From: CAXXOK01 sp963678055
GTDB taxonomy: Bacteria > Bacillota > Clostridia > Christensenellales > Aristaeellaceae
Length of the DNA stretch: 64,000 nt
NCBI GenBank assembly: GCA_963678055.1
Contig: OY782679.1
Location: 806,001-870,000, forward strand
Direction: 5' to 3'
In this document: one piece after another, positions 51,805 through 59,413 of the stretch
Layout of the letters: each line of letters starts with the position of its first letter
How positions within the stretch are numbered: the stretch's first letter is position 1
Notes under the pieces: model-generated
The model's input: only the letters and a program-made list of their open reading frames with translations
What the model was told of the DNA's origin: nothing
The model's database searches: none
Program-made: the position numbers and the translations under genes

Positions 51805-51879
51805 TTGTCCACAGGTTTTCCACGGTTGGAAGATTCTGTATGTGGAAAACCTGTATCCCTTATGATGCAAGGGATACAG
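51805..51879. promoter_or_regulatory. Overlapping inverted repeats and DnaA-box-like sites before the rubrerythrin-like gene
   Basis: ACAGGTTTTCCAC (51811-51823) pairs perfectly with GTGGAAAACCTGT (51842-51854); CTGTATCCCTT (51851-51861) pairs with AAGGGATACAG (51869-51879). The two stems share CTGT at 51851-51854 and so exclude each other. TTGTCCACA (51805-51813) and TTTTCCACA (minus strand, 51841-51849) each differ from the DnaA box at one base. Confidence 0.55.
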
Positions 51880-51896
51880 GGTGATTGTTACGATAA

Positions 51897-52103
51897 TTAA
51901 TCCTTCTGTGATAAATAATCGTTCAGTTTTTCCACAAGCACTTCGGGATCCGAACCGTGCGCTGCGCAAGCATCTTCAAGCGATTCACCGGTGGCGTGCG
52001 GGCAGCCGAGGCAGTGCATACCATAGCTCAGCAGCACGTTGGCGGTGCCACGATCGATTTGGAGTACTTCACTGATTGACATATTTTTGTTAACGGTTGC
52101 CAT
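51897..52103 (-). CDS. DUF1858 domain protein (redox disulfide protein)
   Basis: Protein of 68 residues whose whole length matches DUF1858, with the CxxC-type motif GMHCLGCPHATGESLEDA. The family is found next to hybrid cluster proteins and other redox genes in anaerobes and may carry a disulfide or bind a metal. The ATG at 52103 with GAGGAAGAG upstream is preferred to the open frame from 52157. Confidence 0.88.
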   Translation of the reverse strand: MATVNKNMSISEVLQIDRGTANVLLSYGMHCLGCPHATGESLEDACAAHGSDPEVLVEKLNDYLSQKD

Positions 52104-52200
52104 AAACTCTTCCTCGCTTTCCTTAAGCGGACTGTTTGTCCACCATAATCTTATCATCGCAGTATCGACTTGTCAATGAAATCGGGCCTGTATAGGGCAT

Positions 52201-52241
52201 GCAAAACCCCCGCAGAGTTGGCATATCTTCGGGGGTTTTGC
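52201..52241. terminator. Terminator after the heliorhodopsin gene
   Basis: GCAAAACCCCCG at 52201-52212 and CGGGGGTTTTGC at 52230-52241, 12-base perfect arms with T-runs inside the stem on both strands. It separates heliorhodopsin from the DUF1858 gene. Confidence 0.85.
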
Positions 52242-52261
52242 AGCAGCAATTGGCCGTGCTT

Positions 52262-53050
52262 TTACGGCTGCATGGCGCCAAACAGGACCAGCCAGGCGAG
52301 GATGGATTTCGCAGCCAGGCTGAGCACGATGTAGCTGCGTTCGCCGTACAGATAATCCTTCCATTTGCCTACCCTTTTGTATTGCAAAATCATGTTGATG
52401 GGGAAGGTGTTGAACATCACGAAGTAGGTGGCGACAATCGCCCACACAAACCACGGAATTTGCCCGAAGTTGCCTGTACCGAACATATAGAGCAGAATCG
52501 CGGCCCAGGGCGCAAGCCCAGCAAAAGCACCCCATACGAACGGGCCCCAGTTGACCTTCTGATTTTCACGGCTTGCGTTCAGCTGCTCCATCACAAGCCC
52601 GAACAGGTTCATAGCTGCGTTCACCACGAAGATCAACACAAGGGAAGCGATGTCGTAAATGCCAAACAGCGTAGAGATCAGCACGATCATCAACGACGAG
52701 CTGATCGCGTACTCAAACCAGCGGAATTGATTAATGCCCTTTTGCAGGTCGCGGTTATAGGTGTCGTTGAGCTTTTTGGGGATGGAGATCAGCGCGTGTG
52801 CAAGCGCAGACAGCAGCAGAAACACCCCGACCAAGATACCAAACGGCAGTTGGAACAGGTCGCGGGTCGCGGTTTCCAGTGATTGCGTTTCGATGTTATA
52901 GGTCTGGTAAATCTGCGTGATCGTTGGGGAGAACTCGGCGATCTTCTGGATGACGGTTGTCGCCAGAAAGATCATTGCGACACCCTGAATCAGGTGCAGA
53001 AAGCCCATGATAAGGTTGAAGCGGCGCAGTTTTTTGTAGGTGGAATCCAT
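52262..53050 (-). CDS. Heliorhodopsin
   Basis: Retinal-binding seven-transmembrane photoreceptor of 262 residues, with the N-terminus inside, opposite to type 1 rhodopsins. Signatures: LRRFNLIMGFLHLIQG (TM1), FRWFEYAISSSLMIVLIS (TM3) with counterion Glu at E113, NAAMNLFGLVMEQLN (TM4) and ERSYIVLSLAAKSILAW (TM7) with the retinal Schiff-base Lys at K248. These match E107 and K241 of heliorhodopsin 48C12. No pump motif is present, so it is probably a light sensor or enzyme regulator. The start at 53050 has GGAGGG six bases upstream; ATG 53056 is too close to that site. No retinal-making gene is in the window. Confidence 0.95.
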   Translation of the reverse strand: MDSTYKKLRRFNLIMGFLHLIQGVAMIFLATTVIQKIAEFSPTITQIYQTYNIETQSLETATRDLFQLPFGILVGVFLLLSALAHALISIPKKLNDTYNRDLQKGINQFRWFEYAISSSLMIVLISTLFGIYDIASLVLIFVVNAAMNLFGLVMEQLNASRENQKVNWGPFVWGAFAGLAPWAAILLYMFGTGNFGQIPWFVWAIVATYFVMFNTFPINMILQYKRVGKWKDYLYGERSYIVLSLAAKSILAWLVLFGAMQP

Positions 53051-53394
53051 GATCATCCCTCCATAGATTGTAAAAGATTGTAAAAAAGTATACGCTTACA
53101 GCCTGGTCCGCAGGAAGGTCGGGCAGGAAACTGCATGTATGTTGTATTTGTTGTATGAAAGTATTATATCATACTATTTACCGGCTGCAAATATGCACTG
53201 AAAACCTGCGAAAACAGCGCTAAAAAAGCCCTCATTTTCATGCTTTGAAAGCACGCATCATGGCCGCCCAGAATGCTTGACACGGTTTTTGGATTGTGAT
53301 ACAAAAGGAGCAGACTGCGTTGGCCGGGACAGCGTGCTGCAATGCCGCTGAACACTGCGTTTCCGCTTATCTGAGAACGCGAAAAGGAGCTTGC
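53051..53394. other. Intergenic region between divergent heliorhodopsin and DUF6273-like genes
   Basis: The 344-base region holds the heliorhodopsin promoter listed separately and, on the plus strand, the ribosome site AAAAGGAG just before 53395. I see no RNA gene. Confidence 0.5.
53163..53190 (-). promoter_or_regulatory. Promoter of the heliorhodopsin gene
   Basis: On the minus strand TTGCAG (53185-53190) and TATAAT (53163-53168) are 16 bases apart, with a TGA extension before the -10. It lies about 113 bases before the start codon, leaving a long leader. A second -10 like TATACT lies closer, at about 53088-53093. Confidence 0.6.
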
Positions 53395-54159
53395 ATGAAA
53401 CGGATATCCATCCTGCTGACGGCGCTTTGCCTTTTGCTATTTACGGCGGGCTTTGCCGCTGCTGATGACCCGACTCCCCGCGGCTATGTGCGCGGCGAAG
53501 GGTTCCAGTTTTATTCCATCGGCGAATATCCACAAGGAGCGGACGGAGAAACCTCGCCCCTGTTATGGCGCGCGCTGCACCTTGAAGATAACCAGCTGCT
53601 GCTCATCACCGAATATGTGATTGATATCCAGCAGGTTATTTTTGAAAGCGATGCCAAGATTATAAAAGATCATGCCTACCGCCGGATCACTTCCTTTGAC
53701 CAGAGCGACTTGTACGTGTGGATGAACACGGAAATGCTGGATACCATACTGGGCGAATCAACGCTTCGCAAAGCGCTAGTGAAGGGCGAAAACGGATACA
53801 TCTATCCGCTGACGGACGAACAATTCCTGCGGTCTGACTTTGGCTTTTCTCCTGCGCGCTTTGGTGTGGTGAAAGTCAGGAAGGCCGAACCTACGGAGTA
53901 TGCCTTGTCGCGTGGGGTCTATATGGACCGAAACGGTGCGTCTCCCTACTGGGTAGCGACCATCAAGAGCGAAAAAGGATATATGCTGCAGATCGTCGGC
54001 TACGACGGACACCTGAGCTACGGTGCGTATACGCGCGTCAACATCGGCCTCAGGCCGTCCATTGCGCTGGATTTGGCTAAGGCGACTATAACCGGCGGCA
54101 GCGGTACCCGAAGCGATCCGTTCACGATTGCCTATACGGGCGAGACCGTGGCGGAATAG
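53395..54159 (+). CDS. Secreted DUF6273-like protein
   Basis: Protein of 254 residues with a signal peptide (KRISILLTALCLLLFTAGFAAA). The mature part resembles DUF6273: SIGEYPQG, PLLWRALHLEDNQLLLITEYVID, a YVWMN segment, LTDEQFL and the C-terminal VNIGLRPSIALDL. The family is found in surface proteins of gut Clostridia; the role is unknown. The ATG at 53395 with AAAAGGAG upstream is the start; the frame is open to 53296. It is the first of a row of secreted envelope genes. Confidence 0.75.
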   Translation: MKRISILLTALCLLLFTAGFAAADDPTPRGYVRGEGFQFYSIGEYPQGADGETSPLLWRALHLEDNQLLLITEYVIDIQQVIFESDAKIIKDHAYRRITSFDQSDLYVWMNTEMLDTILGESTLRKALVKGENGYIYPLTDEQFLRSDFGFSPARFGVVKVRKAEPTEYALSRGVYMDRNGASPYWVATIKSEKGYMLQIVGYDGHLSYGAYTRVNIGLRPSIALDLAKATITGGSGTRSDPFTIAYTGETVAE

Positions 54160-54171
54160 GTTACGACGGTG

Positions 54172-55716
54172 ATGATAAACATGAAGGGTCACAGGCCCGT
54201 GGTAAAGCGAGCGATGGTATGGCTACTGTGCCTGCCGTTGCTTCTATTGCTATTAACGGGGACCGCGGCTTCGTACCGCACACTGGAAACCGGCATGCTC
54301 GGCCAGGATGTACGGGCGCTGAAACTGCGTATGTACGAGCTTGGATATTATGCATCCGATCAGGTGTCGGATGACTATAACGAGCTGATGGCCAGCCGCG
54401 TGGAGAAACTCCAAACCGTCAACGGGCTAGAGCCAACAGGCGTGGCGACCCCGGAACTTCAGGAATATATTTTTTCTGACGCGTGCCTTACGGCGTCCGG
54501 TACAACCATAACGGAGCCGACCGCAGCCCCAACCCTGGCGCCGGGCGAAACGCCCTCCCCATATCGTATACTTGCCGATGGCGACACCGGAAGAGATGTG
54601 CTTGCGCTCAAACAGCGGATGTATTGGCTGGGGTATTTCACCAGCTACAATAATTTAAGCGAAAACTATAACAGGGTCATGGTGGAGCGTGTCAAACAGT
54701 TCCAGCAGCGAAATGGGCTGGAAGAAACGGGCATTGCAACGCCTGAGCTGCAAGCGCTGATCTATTCGGGTAGCGCGATCCCGACCGATAATGCCCCCAC
54801 ACCGTCGCCTACGCCGTCGCCCACGCCGGTTCCGCTGCCCATCATCGGGCCGTTGACCAGCCCGCAGCTGCCGGCACTGACGGAGAGCGGATTCCTGTCC
54901 GATGAAACGGCCCAGCCGTTCGTGTTTGCAGACGCGCAGGACGGCCATTATCTCTACCTATCGCAGGATATTGCAGTAGAAATTAAGCGCTATACCGATC
55001 CGAATTTGACGCTGATCTGGTACGAAACGGAAATCCGACTGCAAAATGGTGAGAAGCTTACAAGCTACCTTACGCCCAAATCGGGTCGCGCCTACCGTTT
55101 TTCCACGCCGGAAGCGCTGGCAGAACAAAACCGCGCGGTGCTTGCGTTCACAGACGATTTTTTCGGCCACCGCGTCTATAACAAGCAAACGGTGGGCATC
55201 GTCGTGCGTAACGGCGAAATCATCTCCGATAAAACATACAAAAATCGGGATGGCTGGCCGCCGCTGGATACGATGGCGGTGTTTTCGGATGGCAGTATGA
55301 AGACGTTTGCCAAAAACGCCTACACCGCGCAGGAATATTTGGACATGGGTGCAGAGCAGGTGTTCGCGTTTGGCCCAATTTTGGTACAGGACGGGCAGAT
55401 CGGCCAGCGCATTCTCGATAGCACATACTACCATTACCGCGAGCCTCGAACCGCACTGGGTATGATCGCGCCCGGGCACTATCTGGTACTTACCGTGAAC
55501 GGTCGATCCGACGCGTCCAAAGGGGCGTATCTATCGTGGCTGGCTGAGCGCATGCTCGCGCGCGGCGTGACCGAAGCACTGAACCTGGACGGCGGGGGAA
55601 CGACATCCCTGATGTTCATGGGACAGCAGGTGAATGTCGGCGGAACGGGCAATGCGTCCATCCGCAAGGTGACCAGCATCACCGGCGTTGGTGTTTACGC
55701 AGAAAATGCCGAGTAA
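54172..55716 (+). CDS. Secreted phosphodiester glycosidase with two peptidoglycan-binding domains
   Basis: Protein of about 514 residues. A signal peptide is followed by two PG_binding_1 repeats (QDVRALKLRMYELGYYASD, RDVLALKQRMYWLGYFTSY), a Pro/Thr-rich linker (PTPSPTPSPTPVPLP) and a C-terminal NAGPA-like phosphodiester glycosidase domain (AVLAFTDDFFG, LNLDGGGTTSLMFMG). In other bacteria such domains uncap or cleave sugar-phosphate bonds in wall polymers. Start candidates are GTG 54169, ATG 54172 and ATG 54181; none has a strong site, and 54172 is taken. Confidence 0.85.
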   Translation: MINMKGHRPVVKRAMVWLLCLPLLLLLLTGTAASYRTLETGMLGQDVRALKLRMYELGYYASDQVSDDYNELMASRVEKLQTVNGLEPTGVATPELQEYIFSDACLTASGTTITEPTAAPTLAPGETPSPYRILADGDTGRDVLALKQRMYWLGYFTSYNNLSENYNRVMVERVKQFQQRNGLEETGIATPELQALIYSGSAIPTDNAPTPSPTPSPTPVPLPIIGPLTSPQLPALTESGFLSDETAQPFVFADAQDGHYLYLSQDIAVEIKRYTDPNLTLIWYETEIRLQNGEKLTSYLTPKSGRAYRFSTPEALAEQNRAVLAFTDDFFGHRVYNKQTVGIVVRNGEIISDKTYKNRDGWPPLDTMAVFSDGSMKTFAKNAYTAQEYLDMGAEQVFAFGPILVQDGQIGQRILDSTYYHYREPRTALGMIAPGHYLVLTVNGRSDASKGAYLSWLAERMLARGVTEALNLDGGGTTSLMFMGQQVNVGGTGNASIRKVTSITGVGVYAENAE

Positions 55717-55795
55717 AATGTCGGTTTCCATGGAAGGAAAACACCGTCTACCCTGCGAAAGGGTTTCCGAACTATTTCCAATTGGGAGGTTGACC

Positions 55796-56695
55796 ATGCG
55801 AGGTTTTTGGCGCGTACTGATTCTGGTGACCATGCTGATCGTTCTGACGGCGGTTCTTTCCTCACCTTCGCCCACTGACAGGGCCTTTGCCCAAGAGATG
55901 ACATTTACGCCGCTGCCGCTGGACGACAGTGCCGCCCCGCTGCCGGGCGAGGCAAACTATCTCCCGGATCAATCTGGATACGAGGACGCGAGTATTTCTG
56001 TGCGGATTGACGAATTCCGCATGTTCGATACGACGATACTGGCCGCCTATATCACCATCAAAGATGCGTCACAGCTTCGTACGGCCATGGCGGGGAAGTT
56101 CGGTTCCACATCGGATGTCTACGGCTCCCGGATTGCCAAACGCGTCAACGCCGTGTTTGCCGTCAACGGCGATTATTTCAACTATAACAATAAGGGCTAC
56201 ATTGTGCGGCAGAATACGCTGTACCGCAACGAAGTCGCCGAGGGCTCGGATATCCTGCTGATTGATAACTTGGGAGACCTGCATATCGTCGTGGATGCAA
56301 CAGAGGACAAAATCGCCGCGTTTGACGGTGCGGTGGTTAATTCCTTCAGCTTCGGGCCTGCACTCGTGGTGGACGGCAAGCCCATGGAGATTGAAGAAAA
56401 CAAGGAGTATGCGTCGCATAAGCCGACCCAGCGTATGGTGATTGCGCAGCTGGGGCCCTTGAGCTACGTCTGCGTGGCAACCGAAGGACCGGAAAACACG
56501 AACGGTGTGGGCCTGACGCTGGAACAAACCGTGGAACTGATGATGTCGCTTGGCGTGGACAACGCCTACAATCTGGATGGCGGCAGTTCCTCCACGATGG
56601 TGCTGAATAATGAGAAAATCAACGCCTTAAGCACCCGAAAGGTGCGGCGTATTTGGGATATTCTTTATTTCGCAACGCTCATCCCGGCGGAGTAA
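55796..56695 (+). CDS. Secreted phosphodiester glycosidase family protein (second copy)
   Basis: Protein of 299 residues with a signal or anchor peptide (RVLILVTMLIVLTAVLSS) and one NAGPA-like domain: FAVNGDYFNY, SFSFGPALVVDG, YNLDGGSSSTMVLN. It is related to the C-terminal domain of the preceding gene but lacks the peptidoglycan-binding repeats. GGGAGGT lies before the ATG at 55796; the frame is open to 55688. Probably an envelope polymer enzyme; the substrate is unknown. Confidence 0.85.
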   Translation: MRGFWRVLILVTMLIVLTAVLSSPSPTDRAFAQEMTFTPLPLDDSAAPLPGEANYLPDQSGYEDASISVRIDEFRMFDTTILAAYITIKDASQLRTAMAGKFGSTSDVYGSRIAKRVNAVFAVNGDYFNYNNKGYIVRQNTLYRNEVAEGSDILLIDNLGDLHIVVDATEDKIAAFDGAVVNSFSFGPALVVDGKPMEIEENKEYASHKPTQRMVIAQLGPLSYVCVATEGPENTNGVGLTLEQTVELMMSLGVDNAYNLDGGSSSTMVLNNEKINALSTRKVRRIWDILYFATLIPAE

Positions 56696-56739
56696 CGGGT
56701 CGCTTTTGAGAACAATTTGACAGATCATAGGAGCAAGCT

Positions 56740-57696
56740 ATGCGGGAACCTGCGGCCATAGGACAGATTTTTGGCATCAACATATACCCATACGGTATCG
56801 GCGTCGTTGTTTCGGTGCTGCTCGCCTGTTTGCTGCTGACTTGGCTATGGAAGCGCGAAGGCCAGGCGCTGCTTGGACTGCGCTTCATGCTGTATGCCAT
56901 TCCGCTGTGCCTGCTGTTTGCTCGCGCGGCTTACATCCTGATTCGACTAAATTTTATCACGGTGGATTTCGCCGAAGCGTTTGTCTATCGGTTTGATTTC
57001 GGTGGGTACGCGCTCATCGGCGGCATTGTAGGCTTTTGGCTTGCGGCGTGGATTTTTGCGCGCATCTTGAAGCTGCCATTTGTTAAAGTTGTCGATATAT
57101 CTTCACCTGCCGCACTGCTGGTGCTGGCCGGGGTGCGGATATCGGAACTATTTACCACCTCCGGCATCGGCGGGTACGTGGATAACGAGGCACTGCAGTG
57201 GTTCCCGCTTGCGGTGCAGAATACCTACGGGGAATATGTTGCTCCGATCTTCTTCTGGGAAGCGCTTGCTGCGCTATTGCTGTGCTTTGGGCTGATCCGC
57301 TGGATGCAGACATCAAAACGACCGCATGGTGACGTAGCCCTGCTTGCGATGCTGATTTTTGGCGGTACGCAGATCCTGCTGGAGAGCCTTCGCGCCGACG
57401 ATCTGCTGCGTTTTGGATTTGTACGCGTCAGTCAGCTGTTTTGTGTGGGGCTGGTACTGTTTCCGATCATCCGATGGGCGCGCCGTGGGAAGCTTTCTCG
57501 CACGGTCTGGGCGGTGCTGGGTCTGGGCGCTGTAGTGAGTGTAATGCTGCTGGCGCTGGTGGAATTCGGATTGGATAAATCCCCGATCGAAAACTGGATT
57601 TTATATTTGGTGATGGCTTTGGTTATTAGTGCACAGATTTCCACAGGAATACTTCTGCGGAGAAGGGTTGCAAAAGTAAGTAGAACAAACGAATAG
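56740..57696 (+). CDS. Divergent Lgt-like membrane protein
   Basis: Protein of 318 residues with seven or more hydrophobic segments and the layout of prolipoprotein diacylglyceryl transferase: GINIYPYGIGVVVSV, GGYALIGGIVGFW (in place of YGGLIGG), RISELFTTSG (in place of RIGNFING) and ESLRADDLLRFGFVRVSQLF (matching the ExxR...SQ region). The catalytic His before the GGL motif and the Asn of RIGN are absent. It may be an Lgt homologue with another role. It follows the glycosidase by 44 bases. Confidence 0.7.
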   Translation: MREPAAIGQIFGINIYPYGIGVVVSVLLACLLLTWLWKREGQALLGLRFMLYAIPLCLLFARAAYILIRLNFITVDFAEAFVYRFDFGGYALIGGIVGFWLAAWIFARILKLPFVKVVDISSPAALLVLAGVRISELFTTSGIGGYVDNEALQWFPLAVQNTYGEYVAPIFFWEALAALLLCFGLIRWMQTSKRPHGDVALLAMLIFGGTQILLESLRADDLLRFGFVRVSQLFCVGLVLFPIIRWARRGKLSRTVWAVLGLGAVVSVMLLALVEFGLDKSPIENWILYLVMALVISAQISTGILLRRRVAKVSRTNE

Positions 57697-57721
57697 GAAA
57701 GTGTAGAAACCTATAGAAAAA

Positions 57722-57764
57722 AAGTATCGCCGCGAACTGAATGCAGTCCGCGGCGATACTTTTT
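57722..57764 (-). terminator. Terminator of tRNA-Lys, same repeat family as the tRNA-Gln terminator
   Basis: AGTATCGCCGCG (57723-57734) pairs with CGCGGCGATACT (57749-57760), with an inner ACTG/CAGT pairing. On the minus strand it ends the tRNA-Lys transcript; T-tracts lie on both sides, so it can also serve the Lgt-like gene. The words ATGCAGTCCGCG and TCGCCGCGAA also occur at 20452-20500. Confidence 0.85.
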
Positions 57765-57840
57765 TGGTGATCCATCGGCGACTCGAACGCCGGACACCCT
57801 GATTAAAAGTCAGGTGCTCTACCAACTGAGCTAATGGATC
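57765..57840 (-). tRNA. tRNA-Lys (anticodon TTT)
   Basis: Cloverleaf on the minus strand with acceptor GATCCAT/ATGGATC, D-arm GCTCAGTTGGTAGAGC, anticodon loop CTTTTAA and T-arm CCGGCGTTCGAGTCGCCG, with encoded CCA. The remaining bases of the 57697-58010 gap hold the degV promoter. Confidence 0.95.
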
Positions 57841-57937
57841 ATTCGCTGTTAAACAGCAAAATGTATTATATCGTCAAGGCGGGATTTTGTCAATGCTTGT
57901 TTGCGCATTGTTTTGTGTAAAAGCATCCGATGGCAAA

Positions 57938-57966
57938 TTGCATTCCCAATCGCTTTTTGGTATGAT
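57938..57966 (+). promoter_or_regulatory. Promoter of the DegV-family gene
   Basis: TTGCAT at 57938-57943 and TATGAT at 57961-57966 with a 17-base spacer, 44 bases before the ATG. Confidence 0.65.
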
Positions 57967-58010
57967 AAGAGCAATCATTCGCACTATGATCCAATGAGGA
58001 GGGAATCCCT

Positions 58011-58898
58011 ATGAGTGACTTCGTTTTAAGCTGCAGTTCAACTGCTGATCTCTCTCAGGAAGAATTCGACGCAAGAGGCATACAGTATATTTATTTCCAC
58101 TATTCCATCGACGGTGTGCAGATGAACGACGATCTTGGCAAAACCATGCCGTTTGATACGTTCTACCAGCGCATGATCGACGGTGCCGAAACCAGCACCT
58201 CGCAAATCAACGCCGACGAGTACTTTGAATACTGGGAAGGCTTTTTAGAAGACGGTAAGGACGTGCTGCACGTTACACTGTCCTCCGGCATTTCCGGTTC
58301 GTATAACTCGGCGATTATTGCACGTGATATGCTCAAAGAAAAATATCCGGATCGCACCGTGCGCGTGGTAGACAGCCTGGCAGCATCGTCCGGCTACGGA
58401 CTGTTGATGGATCAGCTGGCTGACCTGCGGGACGCGGGCAAGAGCGTGGACGAGGCGGCTGACTGGGCGGAGGAACACAAGCTGGAACTCCAGCACTGGT
58501 TCTTCTCTACGGATTTAACGTTCTTTATCAAAGGCGGCAGGGTATCCAAAACCGCTGGGTTTGTCGGCACGCTGATGAAAATTTGCCCGGTGATGAACTT
58601 GGATGTTGAAGGCAAAATTGTGCCGCGCGCCAAGGTGCGTTCCAAGCACAAGGTTATTAAGGATATGGTCGACCGTATGGTGGACAACGCCGTGGATGGC
58701 AAGAACTATTCTGGCAAGTGCTACCTGTCCAATTCCTATTGCCTGGATGACGCCAAGGCCGTTGCAGAGCTGATCAAAGCGACATTCCCCAAGCTAAACG
58801 GCGAACCTGTGATACATGATATCGGCACCACCATCGGCAGCCATACGGGGCCGGGTACGGTGGCACTATTCTTCTGGGGACAGGAGCGCGTCGATTAA
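58011..58898 (+). CDS. DegV family fatty-acid-binding protein
   Basis: Protein of 295 residues of the DegV/FakB family, which bind a single fatty acid in the cytoplasm and in some species present it to a kinase. Motifs: SCSSTADLS near the N-terminus, ETSTSQINADEYFEYWE, VTLSSGISGSYNSA, VVDSLAASSGYG, FFIKGGRVSK and HTGPGTVALFFWG. GGAGGG lies before the ATG. A strong terminator follows. Confidence 0.93.
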   Translation: MSDFVLSCSSTADLSQEEFDARGIQYIYFHYSIDGVQMNDDLGKTMPFDTFYQRMIDGAETSTSQINADEYFEYWEGFLEDGKDVLHVTLSSGISGSYNSAIIARDMLKEKYPDRTVRVVDSLAASSGYGLLMDQLADLRDAGKSVDEAADWAEEHKLELQHWFFSTDLTFFIKGGRVSKTAGFVGTLMKICPVMNLDVEGKIVPRAKVRSKHKVIKDMVDRMVDNAVDGKNYSGKCYLSNSYCLDDAKAVAELIKATFPKLNGEPVIHDIGTTIGSHTGPGTVALFFWGQERVD

Positions 58899-58994
58899 CC
58901 CGTCCTCTGCATAAACCAACGCTTATAAAAATTGAAATCAAGCAACAGGCATGGTAGCGCACATACGAGAGAGCGATGAATGCATGGTTGTCAA

Positions 58995-59030
58995 AGAAAC
59001 TCCACGGGAAATGATTCCCGTGGAGTTTCT
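58995..59030. terminator. Terminator after the DegV gene
   Basis: AGAAACTCCACGGGAA (58995-59010) and TTCCCGTGGAGTTTCT (59015-59030) are perfect 16-base arms around a 4-base loop. T-rich bases follow (GTTGTTTTGG). Confidence 0.87.
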
Positions 59031-59254
59031 GTTGTTTTGGTCGGTTTGCTGCAAATTTTCATCAATTTTCGGTGGTGTAAAGGGCCGTTCGATAGGGCAG
59101 CGAAACGCTGGTCATAGCGCGATATCGGCCGTCTCCAAACATCGGTTTTGCGGCTATTTAGCAGGTACTTTTGTGGATTTTAAGCTCCGCATTTGTTTCC
59201 CTGTGACGAAGAAAATGACCCTGTTTTCTGGCAGGATAAAGTTTCCAAAAGGTA

Positions 59255-59284
59255 TTGACAATGATCATCACGGTACCCTATACT
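59255..59284 (+). promoter_or_regulatory. Promoter of the second sugar ABC operon
   Basis: TTGACA at 59255-59260 and TATACT at 59279-59284 with an 18-base spacer, about 130 bases before the first ATG. Confidence 0.7.
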
Positions 59285-59357
59285 AAAAGTAGTTAATGAA
59301 GAATACGATTCATTTCCATGAGGTTTATCCCGCGTGATATACTAATATATCAGGATG

Positions 59358-59372
59358 TGTGCACGAGCACAT
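59358..59372. promoter_or_regulatory. Inverted-repeat element TGTGCACGAGCACAT, shared with the first ABC operon
   Basis: TGTGC and GCACA arms around ACGA. It differs at one of 15 bases from 4360-4374. Here it lies 74 bases downstream of the -10 and 42 bases before the first gene, so it is in the leader of the message. Confidence 0.5.
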
Positions 59373-59413
59373 TTCTTGAATACATGAATACCATAGCATA
59401 AGCGAGGGACACA

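Larger units (their letters stand above)
59031..59413. other. Intergenic region before the second sugar ABC operon
   Basis: About 380 bases with no gene that I can support. It holds the promoter at 59255-59284 and the shared inverted repeat at 59358-59372, described separately. The plus-strand open frame at 58951-59286 runs through the DegV terminator and has no ribosome site. Confidence 0.5.

Noticed and set aside
58951..59286. A plus-strand open frame of 111 codons after the DegV gene
   Set aside because: It contains the perfect terminator hairpin at 58995-59030, ends in the promoter of the next operon, and has no ribosome site.
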